A stretch of 7,845 nucleotides of DNA from Bacteroidales bacterium UBA4417 (GTDB lineage: Bacteria > Bacteroidota > Bacteroidia > Bacteroidales > UBA4417): the NCBI GenBank assembly GCA_002389705.1, contig DGQJ01000332.1:1-7845 (forward strand), read 5' to 3'. Below, one piece after another: positions 1 through 7,212 of this stretch. Below the pieces are notes generated by a model. The model was not told where the DNA came from, searched no databases, and worked only from the letters and a program-made list of their open reading frames with translations. The position numbers and the translations under genes are program-made. The first letter of the stretch is position 1. Every line of letters begins with the position of its first letter.

Positions 1-2
1 TG

Positions 3-80
3 GTAATCCCCGAGCTGAAGTTAAGTGACCAGGGCTTGTTCGACGGTACAAAGTTTGAATTTACCAGCCTGTTTGTTTAG
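3..80 (+). CDS. C-terminal end of an unrecognised protein (5' end outside window)
   Basis: Frame 3 is open from the window edge to a TAG at 78-80 and encodes 25 residues that end in FEFTSLFV. The other two forward frames hit stops within the first 30 bases, and the residue mix (alternating hydrophobic and polar, ending in a beta-strand-like stretch) is protein-like. This is too short to assign a family, and I do not recognise it. It runs in the same direction as the next gene but is separated from it by about 190 bases containing a separate promoter, so the two are probably not co-transcribed. It could also be a chance open stretch, since 25 codons is weak evidence. Confidence 0.45.
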   Translation, partial: VIPELKLSDQGLFDGTKFEFTSLFV

Positions 81-112
81 TACCATCAAGGAATTTTAAC
101 AACTTCACCCAC

Positions 113-155
113 ATCAGAACAAAACAATTCTGATCCTGAAACCTTTGATTTTTTT
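113..155 (+). terminator. Weak candidate terminator after the first partial gene
   Basis: A 7-bp perfect stem (ATCAGAA at 113-119 with TTCTGAT at 128-134, 8-base loop) is followed by a run of seven T at 149-155. The stem is AT-rich and the T run starts 14 bases after it, so it is not a textbook intrinsic terminator. I see nothing else in 81-226 on either strand. Confidence 0.2.
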
Positions 156-226
156 GTTAACTCACGGACTACGAAGTTAGCCCCTTTGCGCCGATTCAAA
201 AATGCCTGAAACGCTAAATGCAAATT

Positions 227-252
227 AATTTATATTTACCTATGAATAAATT
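227..252. promoter_or_regulatory. Candidate operator inverted repeat upstream of the ArsR-type gene
   Basis: AATTTAT (227-233) and ATAAATT (246-252) are perfect inverted copies separated by 12 bases. A second imperfect dyad, TAAAT-N6-ATTTA (247-262), overlaps it and reaches the -33 element. ArsR-family proteins usually bind AT-rich dyads at their own promoters and autorepress, so the location fits. The whole region is AT-rich, which makes 7-base dyads easy to find by chance. Confidence 0.25.
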
Positions 253-264
253 TACATATTTACG

Positions 265-293
265 TTGCGGTAATGTATTTATTTATATTTTTG
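265..293 (+). promoter_or_regulatory. Bacteroidota-type promoter for the ArsR-type gene
   Basis: A TTG at 265-267 (-33 element) lies 18 bases upstream of TATTTTTG at 286-293, an exact match to the Bacteroidota -7 consensus TAnnTTTG (usual spacing about 19). Transcription should begin near 299-301, only about 9 bases before the ATG at 309. This placement rules against the ATG at 273, which would lie upstream of the transcript start. Confidence 0.65.
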
Positions 294-308
294 CAAAAAA
301 TTAATGAA

Positions 309-614
309 ATGACTGATCACTTGAAACTTGACATTGTAAAACTTGAAGCCGCAGCAAGTAAACTGCGTGCCATGGCTCATCCTATGCGCATAGCCATAAT
401 TGAATTGCTGAACAACAACAAAAGACTCAATGTAACTGAAATATACGAAGCATTACATATCGAGCAGGCTGCAGCATCGCATCATCTCAACATCCTGAAA
501 AGCAAAGGCATTCTTGCTTCGAAACGTGATGGAAAACAGATTCACTACTCGTTAAAGAACAGTACGCTACTCGACATTATAACCTGTATCAACAAATGTA
601 ACGAAGCACAATAA
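309..614 (+). CDS. ArsR-family winged-helix transcriptional regulator
   Basis: This 101-residue protein has the size and order of an ArsR/SmtB repressor: an N-terminal helix, AMAHPMRIAIIELL (residues 21-34), then the helix-turn-helix from VTEIYEALHIEQAAASHHLNIL (42-63, shown by residue range) and the wing KSKGILASKRDGKQIHYSL (64-82). The AASHHLNILKSKG recognition-helix pattern is highly characteristic. Such proteins are dimeric DNA-binding sensors that usually release DNA on binding a metal or on thiol modification. The classic alpha-3 CxC arsenic site is absent, as are the His/Asp zinc residues of alpha-5. The only cysteines are C93 and C97 (CxxxC) in the last helix, so the inducer cannot be named. 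I chose ATG 309, not 273, because the promoter sits between them and because the extra N-terminus (MYLFIFLQKINE) is not family-like. There is no Shine-Dalgarno, only an A-rich leader, which is common in this phylum. The gene is monocistronic: a terminator overlaps its stop and the next gene converges on it, so its targets, apart from itself, are not evident here. Confidence 0.9.
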   Translation: MTDHLKLDIVKLEAAASKLRAMAHPMRIAIIELLNNNKRLNVTEIYEALHIEQAAASHHLNILKSKGILASKRDGKQIHYSLKNSTLLDIITCINKCNEAQ

Positions 615-640
615 AACGGCGAAAGCCTTTTATTGCGCTT
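606..640. terminator. Shared bidirectional intrinsic terminator between converging genes
   Basis: CAATAAAA (609-616) pairs with TTTTATTG (628-635), and GGC (618-620) pairs with GCC (625-627) around a GAAA tetraloop, leaving C617 bulged. GC at 606-607 and 637-638 extends the stem past one mismatch. On the plus strand the flanking A/T tract of the stem and a T-rich stretch to 651 follow it. The hairpin includes the TAA stop (612-614) of the ArsR-type gene and lies 12 bases past the stop of the minus-strand lipoprotein, so it can end both transcripts. Confidence 0.65.
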
Positions 641-649
641 GTTAAGTTT

Positions 650-2356
650 TTACAAATCCCAGGTTTCTTCTTCTTCCCAATTCATGCGCACCTCAAATAA
701 TTTGGGGTGCATTATTACTTTTTCGGGCTGAATCTTTTTAATAAAAATTCCTGTATCCCAACGTCCGTTGCCATTGGCATCCATAATTGCCTTTAGTCCG
801 TATTTGCCGGGTGGTAACAGCCCGAAATCAGCACTTTTTTCGTTAGTAATAATGCGCTGGTCAACAACCAGGCCTTTATCAGTAAGCAACTGGACTATAA
901 CCGGGTAACTTTTATCCTTGCGGGTAATCAATACCGTAAACTTCCCGTACTCTTCGGGCGATTTTACCTGGAAAGCAATATGGGTCGAATCGCAGGTATC
1001 CCTGTAAATACCTGTAAAAGTAGCCTCGGGGATATAAACGTCGTATTTGTCGGTGGGGTTCCAGTTGTATGTAATCTGCAGATGCCGCTGAATACTATCT
1101 GTAAATCTGATCTCCGGTTTAAACGGAAGTGTATCCTTAGATGCAATGCGGGTGCAGACAATTTTGCTTATATCGTATTTGCCAACAGGGTTCACGAACG
1201 AAATATTCAATGGACTATTATAACCAAGCACGCGGCTGCCTGCATTTGAGGCAAAGGTAAGGCGGGGTGCTTTTTCAGGATTGCGGGGTTTCCCAACCAC
1301 TTTCATTTCGGTTGAAATTGCTATGGTATCGAGAATAACGCCACGATCCGTAATTTCGAGTTTAAGGGTATCAGGCTTATTCAGCAGCCAGGCGTTAAGG
1401 GTATCATTGGTCCGGTTCCATTCCTGCAATGACCAGGGCAGCGAATCGGGAATATTTAAAGCCCGGAACGACGGTTTAGTAGTAGGGTAACGGAATACTA
1501 TTGATAACTTATTTTTGGCGGCAATCACACTTTTCAGCACCTTCTGAACCGAATCCGGTTGCGGAAATATGGTCATGGTTACCAGTTTTTCCTTTTTAAG
1601 ATCAGCTTTTTTCATTGCCACCGTATCGTTCAGGTTAATGGCGTTATAATAAGGCTGTACTGAATCGCTGCTGAAACCAACCATTTCGGTAGGCAGGTTG
1701 AACATATAATCGTTATTTCCGTCCATGAGGGCCATGGCGCAATATTTGCCTGATGCCAGGTTGTTGAAATGAAAATTCCCATTGTCGGTAGTACGCGAAA
1801 CATAAACCGGGATATGTTTCATGGGTATCGAATCAGAAAAATCCCTGTACAATCCTACAAAAACACCTTTAGCCGGCAAACGGGTAAATGCATCGGTAAC
1901 ACTTCCCGAGAGGCTCAGTGAGTCAATTTCGTTGCCGGTTGAAAATGCGAAATTAAAATTCGGGATCGGGTTGCTTTCGTTTAGGTCTACAATAGCTTCG
2001 CCAAAATAGAAGTTGTAGGTTGTATTCTGCAGCAAGGTATCCTCCAGTTTAACCACCACATCGCGGCCACGCTTTATATTTATTTCCGGCATTTTTTTGA
2101 GCGGCGGCGAAATCAGCAGGAATTTCTCGGGTGATTTCAACTGTATGTACTCATCGAAAGTGAGCACAAGTTTATTCCCATTAAAATTGGTGGAGAGCGC
2201 TTTAGGCTCAGAAGCTACCAGTTTGGGCGGGGTAACATCTTTCGGCCCGCCTGTGGGTGAAACAATGGTAGCACATGCAAGCGTGTAGAAAACCAAAGCT
2301 GAAGGTACAAGGAACTTCAGTATATTAAAAATATTCTGTTTCAGGTTGAAAGGCAT
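650..2356 (-). CDS. Outer-surface lipoprotein with Ig-like (SbsA_Ig/Big_5-type) domain
   Basis: The protein is 568 residues from the ATG at 2356. Residues 1-28 form a lipoprotein signal: basic start, hydrophobic stretch, and a T-L-A-C lipobox with C28 as the lipidation site. The lipobox is slightly off consensus, with Thr at -3. Right after it comes SPTGGPKDVTPP (33-44), which I recall as the hallmark of a Bacteroidota family annotated only as Ig-like domain-containing protein. An Ig-like domain covers about 40-141: LVLTFDEYIQL (63-73), then NTTYNFYFGEAIVDLNE (111-127). A second beta module (about 148-228) ends in the calcium-loop-like MDGNNDYMFNLPTE (211-224), and the C-terminus has a related DANGNGRWD (526-534), typical of SdrD B-like or carboxypeptidase regulatory-like folds. 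The role is unknown; a structural or adhesive surface protein is inferred. The reading frame is open 50 codons further upstream to 2506, but that part is not signal-like and would bury the signal peptide, so I use 2356. It converges on the ArsR-type gene and is divergent from the large activase gene. Confidence 0.85.
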   Translation of the reverse strand: MPFNLKQNIFNILKFLVPSALVFYTLACATIVSPTGGPKDVTPPKLVASEPKALSTNFNGNKLVLTFDEYIQLKSPEKFLLISPPLKKMPEINIKRGRDVVVKLEDTLLQNTTYNFYFGEAIVDLNESNPIPNFNFAFSTGNEIDSLSLSGSVTDAFTRLPAKGVFVGLYRDFSDSIPMKHIPVYVSRTTDNGNFHFNNLASGKYCAMALMDGNNDYMFNLPTEMVGFSSDSVQPYYNAINLNDTVAMKKADLKKEKLVTMTIFPQPDSVQKVLKSVIAAKNKLSIVFRYPTTKPSFRALNIPDSLPWSLQEWNRTNDTLNAWLLNKPDTLKLEITDRGVILDTIAISTEMKVVGKPRNPEKAPRLTFASNAGSRVLGYNSPLNISFVNPVGKYDISKIVCTRIASKDTLPFKPEIRFTDSIQRHLQITYNWNPTDKYDVYIPEATFTGIYRDTCDSTHIAFQVKSPEEYGKFTVLITRKDKSYPVIVQLLTDKGLVVDQRIITNEKSADFGLLPPGKYGLKAIMDANGNGRWDTGIFIKKIQPEKVIMHPKLFEVRMNWEEEETWDL

Positions 2357-2378
2357 TGTTCCGGTGAATTTGCTTTTG

Positions 2379-2386
2379 CAAAGATG
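2379..2386 (-). promoter_or_regulatory. Candidate -7 element for the lipoprotein gene
   Basis: On the minus strand CATCTTTG differs from TAnnTTTG at one base and lies about 22 bases before the chosen ATG (2356), predicting a leader of roughly 15 bases. I see no good -33 TTTG at the expected distance; only GTTTAC about 21 bases upstream. It supports the 2356 start over the 2506 start, because the longer frame would begin upstream of it. Confidence 0.35.
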
Positions 2387-2721
2387 CGAAAAATTTGGGG
2401 AGGAAATGTAAACACACGTTTCAATGAATAGACCACCACGAAACCAGCTTTCAAATAAATTGCCTGATGTTGACTTAATACTTTCAATCAAAAATAAACT
2501 CATCAAATCAAGGAATTTATAAATAAATGATTTTCAATGAAAAACAGCACGTTTATATATGCATATATTTATAATATCTACCGGATTAGAAATTTGCAAG
2601 ACCAATCAAAAGCTTTTTAAGAAGGAACAGCTGTTTCCATTATTTCTAAAAGACCCTGTAAATCTATGGATTTAAGAAACCGGCATTATGAACCGGGATT
2701 TTGTCAGGCAAAAAAATAATA
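2387..2721. other. AT-rich divergent intergenic region without a gene
   Basis: No open frame here has a credible start or protein-like composition. Visible structure is limited to short dyads: a perfect 14-bp palindrome ATATATGCATATAT (2555-2568), a perfect 10-bp palindrome AACAGCTGTT (2626-2635) that extends to GGAACAG/CTGTTTCC with one extra T, a TAAATC/GATTTA stem with TATG loop (2659-2674), and a near-direct repeat AACCGGCATT / AACCGGGATT (2678-2687 and 2691-2700). Some could be protein-binding sites for the flanking divergent promoters, but none matches a site I know. Confidence 0.5.
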
Positions 2722-2752
2722 TTGTATAAACTTATAATATTCACTATCTTAG
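2722..2752 (+). promoter_or_regulatory. Bacteroidota-type promoter for the large activase gene
   Basis: A TTG at 2722-2724 lies 20 bases before TATCTTAG (2745-2752), one base off TAnnTTTG. Transcription would start near 2758-2760 and give a leader of about 37 bases to the ATG at 2796. This argues against translation from the in-frame TTG at 2754. Confidence 0.5.
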
Positions 2753-2795
2753 CTTGCTATTAGTCAAAATCGATAGTTATTTATACATCAGGATT

Positions 2796-5700
2796 ATGAA
2801 ACAGGATACCATAAACCACAGTCATAAATATCACCTGGGGTTTGACCTGGGATCCATTTCACTGAACACAGTGCTGATGGATGAAGATCGCAATATTGTT
2901 GAAAGCCGCTATACCTATTGCGAAGGCCGGCCATTTTATGTGTTGAAGAATATTCTTGAAGATCTCATAACCAGCTACGGAACTGAACAAATTGGCTGTA
3001 TTGCGCTTACCGGGAGTGGTGGCAAAAAAGCTGCCGAACTGATTGGTGGCTCCTTTATCAACGAAATCATTGCACAGTCAACCTCCGCCTCGGAGTTGTA
3101 CCCGGAAGCAAAGACCATCATCGAAATGGGTGGCGAAGACTCAAAGCTCATCCTGATGGAGAACGGCAAGGAAAACGGGCATTCGCGCCTGGCCGATTTT
3201 GCCCTGAATAGTCTTTGTGCTGCCGGCACAGGTTCATTTCTTGATCAACAGGCTAAGCGGATAGGCGTATCCATTGAAAATGAATTCGGCAACCTGGCAT
3301 TGCTGTCGGAAAATCCGCCCCGCATAGCCGGACGTTGCAGCGTGTTTGCCAAAAGCGATATGATACACCTGCAGCAGATTGCTACCCCGCTTCACGATAT
3401 TGTTGCCGGACTATGTTTTGCCGTGGCCCGGAATTTTAAAAGTAACCTCGGCAGGGGTAAAAAATACAAGGCCCCCTTCCTGTTCCAGGGCGGAGTGGCA
3501 GCCAATGCCGGCATGGTGCGGGCGTTTCGCGAAGTATTCGAACTTGGGGACGACGAGCTGATCATCCCGAAATACCATGCCTCTATGGGTGCCATTGGGG
3601 CTTTATTTCATATACTCTCCAACGGCAGGGATGCAGTTCCTGCATTTAAAGGCCTCGGTGACCTTAACCATTACCTGCTGAATAAAGAATACGAAAATGT
3701 TGCCCACGATCAGTTGGTCACCTCGGCAGCCATTTACAACAAGGAAGTGGTGGTAAAGAAAATACCGGGGCAGAAAATAAAAGTCTCGCTGGGTGTTGAT
3801 ATCGGATCGCTGAGCACAAACGTGGTGCTGATAGATGACCAGCACAACGTCGTTGCCCGCCGCTACCTGCCTACGGCCAGTAAGCCGCTGAATGCCGTTC
3901 AGCGCGGGCTGAAAGAAATATTCGAAGAAATAGGCTCCGAGGTTGAGGTAATTGCTGCAGGAACTACAGGCTCGGGGCGTTACCTTATTGGCGACTTTAT
4001 CGGCGCCGACCTGATACGCAACGAAATTACAGCACAGGCCACGGCTGCAATCGACCACGATCCAACCGTGGATACCATTTTCGAAATCGGAGGGCAGGAT
4101 TCGAAATATATCTCCATCCAGGATGGTGTTATTGTGGATTTTGAAATGAACAAGGTGTGTGCTGCCGGCACAGGCTCGTTCCTGGAAGAGCAGGCCGAAA
4201 AACTGAATATCAACATCATTAATGAATTCGAGGACCTGGCTCTGGCTGCAGAAAAACCGGTACGCCTGGGCGACCGCTGCACTGTGTTTATGGAATCGGA
4301 CCTGAACTCACACCAGCAGCGGGGTGCCGATAAGGATAACCTGGTAGGCGGACTGGCGTATTCAATTGTTCAGAACTATATCCAGAAAGTAGTCGGCGAT
4401 AAGCCGGTAGGCAACAAAATATTCTTCCAGGGTGGAGTTACCAATAACAAATCGGTAGTAGCCGCATTCGAGAAAATTACCGGCAAACCCATCATCATCC
4501 CCCCACATTTCGATGTCACCGGCGCCATAGGTGCGGCCATTCTCGCCAGGAAATCGATGGCTGAAGGTCAGCCTTCCCGTTTCAAGGGGTTTCATATCAG
4601 CGAACTCCCGTTCAGTATCGACAGTTTTACCTGCAAGTCGTGCACCAATCACTGCGAAATACAGAAAGTAAAAGTAGCCGGCGAAAAGAAGGCGCTTTTC
4701 TACGGCGGGCGATGCGAAATGTACGAAGTTGACGACCGCAAAGGCAAAGGGAAGGATATACCCAATTATTTTGAAGAAAGGCTTAAATACCTGGTTGGTG
4801 ATTTTGCCGAATCTCCGGCTGATGGACGTATCACCATAGGCATACCACATGCCCTGATGGTATTCTGGCAGCAATTCCCGTTCTGGCGAACGCTTTTTAA
4901 AGAACTCGATTTCCGGATTGTACTCTCCGACCCGACCGATTACCAGCTTACCAAAAAATCGCTGGAAATTATGGTTGCCGAAACCTGCTTCCCGGTCGAG
5001 ATTATGCACGGGCATGTAGAAAACCTGTTGCAGAAAAAAGTCGACTTTGTGTTTCTTCCATTTATTGTGAATGCAAAAGGCACCAAAACAAATCCAACCA
5101 ATAACCCCAACTGCCCCTGGATACAGACATATCCATTTATGCTGCGAAGTGCCTTTACCGATCCTGAAACCAGGAATAAATTCCTCACTCCTACCCTGCA
5201 TTTCCGGTATTTCGGCAAGGTACTCAACAACGAGCTTGCCTCGTTTATGAAGGAGAAGTTTGGCATTGCAAAATCAAAAACCACAAAAGCGATACTCCGG
5301 GCCGACGAACAACAAACCATGTTCGAAACGGTGTTGCGCTCACGCGGTCGCAGCATACTCGAAAACCTTCCTGCCGACAAAAAAGCCATGGTAATTCTGG
5401 GCCGTCCTTACAATACAGGCGATCCTGCATTAAACCTCCGCCTGGTGGAGAAACTCATCAACCTGAATACCATCCCGATACCACTTGATTTTCTACCGCT
5501 GCACGAGGAAAATATTTTTGACGATTACCGCATGATGTACTGGCCCAACGGGCAAAAGATACTTGCAGCCTCGCGGCTGATCCGGAAAAACAACAATTTG
5601 TTTGGCGTGTACCTGGGAAATTTCCGCTGTGGCCCCGATTCGTTTCTAACGCATTATGTACGTGAGGAGATGAAAGGCAAACCCTACCTTCACCTTGAAG

Positions 5701-7055
5701 TTGACGAACACAGCGCTGATGCGGGGCTGGTAACACGGCTCGAAGCATTCCTCGACAGCCTCGAAGGATACCTGAAAGTTCAGGGTAAAACAGAAATTCC
5801 GGCTAAATATATTCATAACCTGGCCAACAAGGTTGAGGGCCGTACGCTTTATTTCCCCTATGCCCGCGATACGGTACATGCTATGGCCGCGGCTTCACGT
5901 TTGTGCGGTATCAATGCCGAGGTGCTGCCCATGCCTGGACCTTACGAAATTGAGATCGCCCGAAAGCAAACCAACGGGCAGGAATGCTTCCCTTTTATTG
6001 CCACACTGGGCAGTTTCCTGAAAAAACTACAGGAGCCAGGTGCCGACCCCTCGAAGATGACTTTTTTTATGCCCGACCACAACGGCCCTTGCCGTTTCGG
6101 CGATTACAACAAGTTGCACCGCATCATTTTCGACAGGCTTGGGTATTATGAAGCTGAAATCTTAACCCCCACAAACGACAATTCCTATGCCGAGATAGCG
6201 CCCGGCAAATCGGCTAAATTCAGGCTCAATGCCTGGAAGGGAATTGTGGCTACCGACCTGCTGAAGAAAATGGTACAGGAGAAAAGACCTTACGAAAAGG
6301 TGAAAGGTTCCGCCGAAACGCTTTACCAGTATTGGCTGCAGAAGGTTATTGAATCTGTTGAAACCGGGTCGGGAACGCTGCCCAAAACGCTGGAACAGGC
6401 CGGTAAAGCCTTCAGCAAACTCGAAGTGGTTGATGGAAAGCGAAAGCCAATCATTGTAATTGTTGGCGAAACCTTTATGCGCGATAATCCTTATTGCAGT
6501 TCATACCTGGTCGAAAAACTGGAAGCCCTGGGTGCCGAAACCATCATGGCTCCTTTTGGCGAATGGCTCATTTATTCATCGTACCGGTACGAGCGCGACA
6601 GCATCTGGAAAGGTGACATCAAAGGCTTGTTTAAAGCCAAAATCCAGCAATGGGGGCAGCATTATACCGGCAACAAGTTGAAAAACACGGTGAAGAATTT
6701 CGTGGAGATGGAGCGGGAAATAGAGCTTGAAGAAATGATGGAAAAAAGCGCTCCCTATATTCATAAGGATTACGATGGTGACCCTATTGCTGCCTTTGGC
6801 ACAGCCGGAGGACTGGTAAAAACCAATATTTCGGGCGTTATTTATATTATGCCTTTTACCTGCATGCCAGGTACACTGGTGGCTTCGGCCAGCAACGAAT
6901 TCCGCCGCAACAACAACAATATCCCCTGGGAGAACATTGCCTACGACGGACAGGAGTCGACCAACATCGATTCGCGGCTGCAGGCATTTATGCACCAGTG
7001 CAAACTATATGCGAAAGCCAATAATTTTTCGAGGGAGAAGGTAACGACTGTATAA
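2796..7055 (+). CDS. Giant acyl-CoA dehydratase activase-related fusion protein (tandem BcrAD_BadFG + DUF2229 + dehydratase-like)
   Basis: The 1419-residue cytoplasmic protein has four parts. Module 1 (about 14-300) is an ASKHA-fold ATPase of the 2-hydroxyglutaryl-CoA dehydratase activator type: phosphate loop LGFDLGS (14-20), EMGGEDSK (110-117), CAAGTGSF from C141 and GRC at C181. Module 2 (about 330-600) repeats it: LGVDIGS (332-338), EIGGQDSK (430-437), CAAGTGSF from C455 and DRC at C495. In the known activator each monomer gives two cysteines to one [4Fe-4S] cluster at the dimer interface; here both copies keep the pair, 40 residues apart. A linker holds C613, C616, C620 and C640. A DUF2229-type region follows from about 678 (C731, C773). 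The C-terminal half has dehydratase-like motifs: GRPYN (869-873), NFRCGPDSF (C945), DEHSADAG (about 970), GQECFPF (C1064), NGPCRFGDY (C1099), NPYCSSY (C1234) and FTCMPG (C1356). Known relatives couple ATP hydrolysis to delivery of very low-potential electrons to an iron-sulfur dehydratase or reductase; the exact substrate of this large form is unknown to me. ATG 2796 is preceded by AGGA (2790-2793), unusually close. The length suits the roughly 1400-residue family, with no frameshift. No electron donor or dehydratase gene is adjacent. Confidence 0.9.
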   Translation: MKQDTINHSHKYHLGFDLGSISLNTVLMDEDRNIVESRYTYCEGRPFYVLKNILEDLITSYGTEQIGCIALTGSGGKKAAELIGGSFINEIIAQSTSASELYPEAKTIIEMGGEDSKLILMENGKENGHSRLADFALNSLCAAGTGSFLDQQAKRIGVSIENEFGNLALLSENPPRIAGRCSVFAKSDMIHLQQIATPLHDIVAGLCFAVARNFKSNLGRGKKYKAPFLFQGGVAANAGMVRAFREVFELGDDELIIPKYHASMGAIGALFHILSNGRDAVPAFKGLGDLNHYLLNKEYENVAHDQLVTSAAIYNKEVVVKKIPGQKIKVSLGVDIGSLSTNVVLIDDQHNVVARRYLPTASKPLNAVQRGLKEIFEEIGSEVEVIAAGTTGSGRYLIGDFIGADLIRNEITAQATAAIDHDPTVDTIFEIGGQDSKYISIQDGVIVDFEMNKVCAAGTGSFLEEQAEKLNINIINEFEDLALAAEKPVRLGDRCTVFMESDLNSHQQRGADKDNLVGGLAYSIVQNYIQKVVGDKPVGNKIFFQGGVTNNKSVVAAFEKITGKPIIIPPHFDVTGAIGAAILARKSMAEGQPSRFKGFHISELPFSIDSFTCKSCTNHCEIQKVKVAGEKKALFYGGRCEMYEVDDRKGKGKDIPNYFEERLKYLVGDFAESPADGRITIGIPHALMVFWQQFPFWRTLFKELDFRIVLSDPTDYQLTKKSLEIMVAETCFPVEIMHGHVENLLQKKVDFVFLPFIVNAKGTKTNPTNNPNCPWIQTYPFMLRSAFTDPETRNKFLTPTLHFRYFGKVLNNELASFMKEKFGIAKSKTTKAILRADEQQTMFETVLRSRGRSILENLPADKKAMVILGRPYNTGDPALNLRLVEKLINLNTIPIPLDFLPLHEENIFDDYRMMYWPNGQKILAASRLIRKNNNLFGVYLGNFRCGPDSFLTHYVREEMKGKPYLHLEVDEHSADAGLVTRLEAFLDSLEGYLKVQGKTEIPAKYIHNLANKVEGRTLYFPYARDTVHAMAAASRLCGINAEVLPMPGPYEIEIARKQTNGQECFPFIATLGSFLKKLQEPGADPSKMTFFMPDHNGPCRFGDYNKLHRIIFDRLGYYEAEILTPTNDNSYAEIAPGKSAKFRLNAWKGIVATDLLKKMVQEKRPYEKVKGSAETLYQYWLQKVIESVETGSGTLPKTLEQAGKAFSKLEVVDGKRKPIIVIVGETFMRDNPYCSSYLVEKLEALGAETIMAPFGEWLIYSSYRYERDSIWKGDIKGLFKAKIQQWGQHYTGNKLKNTVKNFVEMEREIELEEMMEKSAPYIHKDYDGDPIAAFGTAGGLVKTNISGVIYIMPFTCMPGTLVASASNEFRRNNNNIPWENIAYDGQESTNIDSRLQAFMHQCKLYAKANNFSREKVTTV

Positions 7056-7145
7056 AAGTAAAAAGCCAATTGATGTTTTGATCGAATTTCCTTTTGCATC
7101 CACCTGATCTTTTTCCCCTTCCGGGAAACTTGATTAGCCTTTCCA

Positions 7146-7186
7146 AAATTCCTGCTGTGAAAAATAAATTTCCACAGCAGGAATTT
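7146..7186. repeat. Left hairpin of the array (copies 1 and 2)
   Basis: AAATTCCTGCTGTG (7146-7159) is perfectly complementary to CACAGCAGGAATTT (7173-7186). After one A/C mismatch, three further pairs (7161-7163 with 7169-7171) close a 5-base loop. This makes a stem of about 17 pairs. Confidence 0.7.
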
Positions 7187-7212
7187 AAATTTTCCACCGC
7201 AGGAAATTATAT

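Noticed and set aside
81..226. Possible RNA gene or riboswitch before the regulator
   Set aside because: No tRNA or rRNA features and no extended pairing beyond one 7-bp stem. The mapped promoter signature lies downstream, so this stretch would not be a leader of the regulator.
273..308. Upstream ATG for the ArsR-type regulator
   Set aside because: It is upstream of the -7 element at 286-293, so it would not be on the transcript, and the added MYLFIFLQKINE is not seen in ArsR proteins.
2357..2506. Fifty-codon N-terminal extension of the lipoprotein frame (ATG at 2506)
   Set aside because: The extension is not protein-like for the family, it would place the signal peptide internally, and the candidate -7 element (2379-2386) lies inside it. 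The ATG at 2356 gives a proper lipoprotein signal.
2754..2795. TTG start adding 14 residues to the large activase
   Set aside because: It lies right at the end of the candidate promoter, at or before the transcript start. The ATG at 2796 has an AGGA just upstream and leads directly into the phosphate-binding motif.
4362..5201. Minus-strand open frame of 279 codons inside the large activase gene
   Set aside because: It is antisense to a long, motif-rich coding region. Its translation shows no recognisable domain, and it has no promoter or independent start signal. The same applies to the 149- and 151-codon minus frames in this gene.
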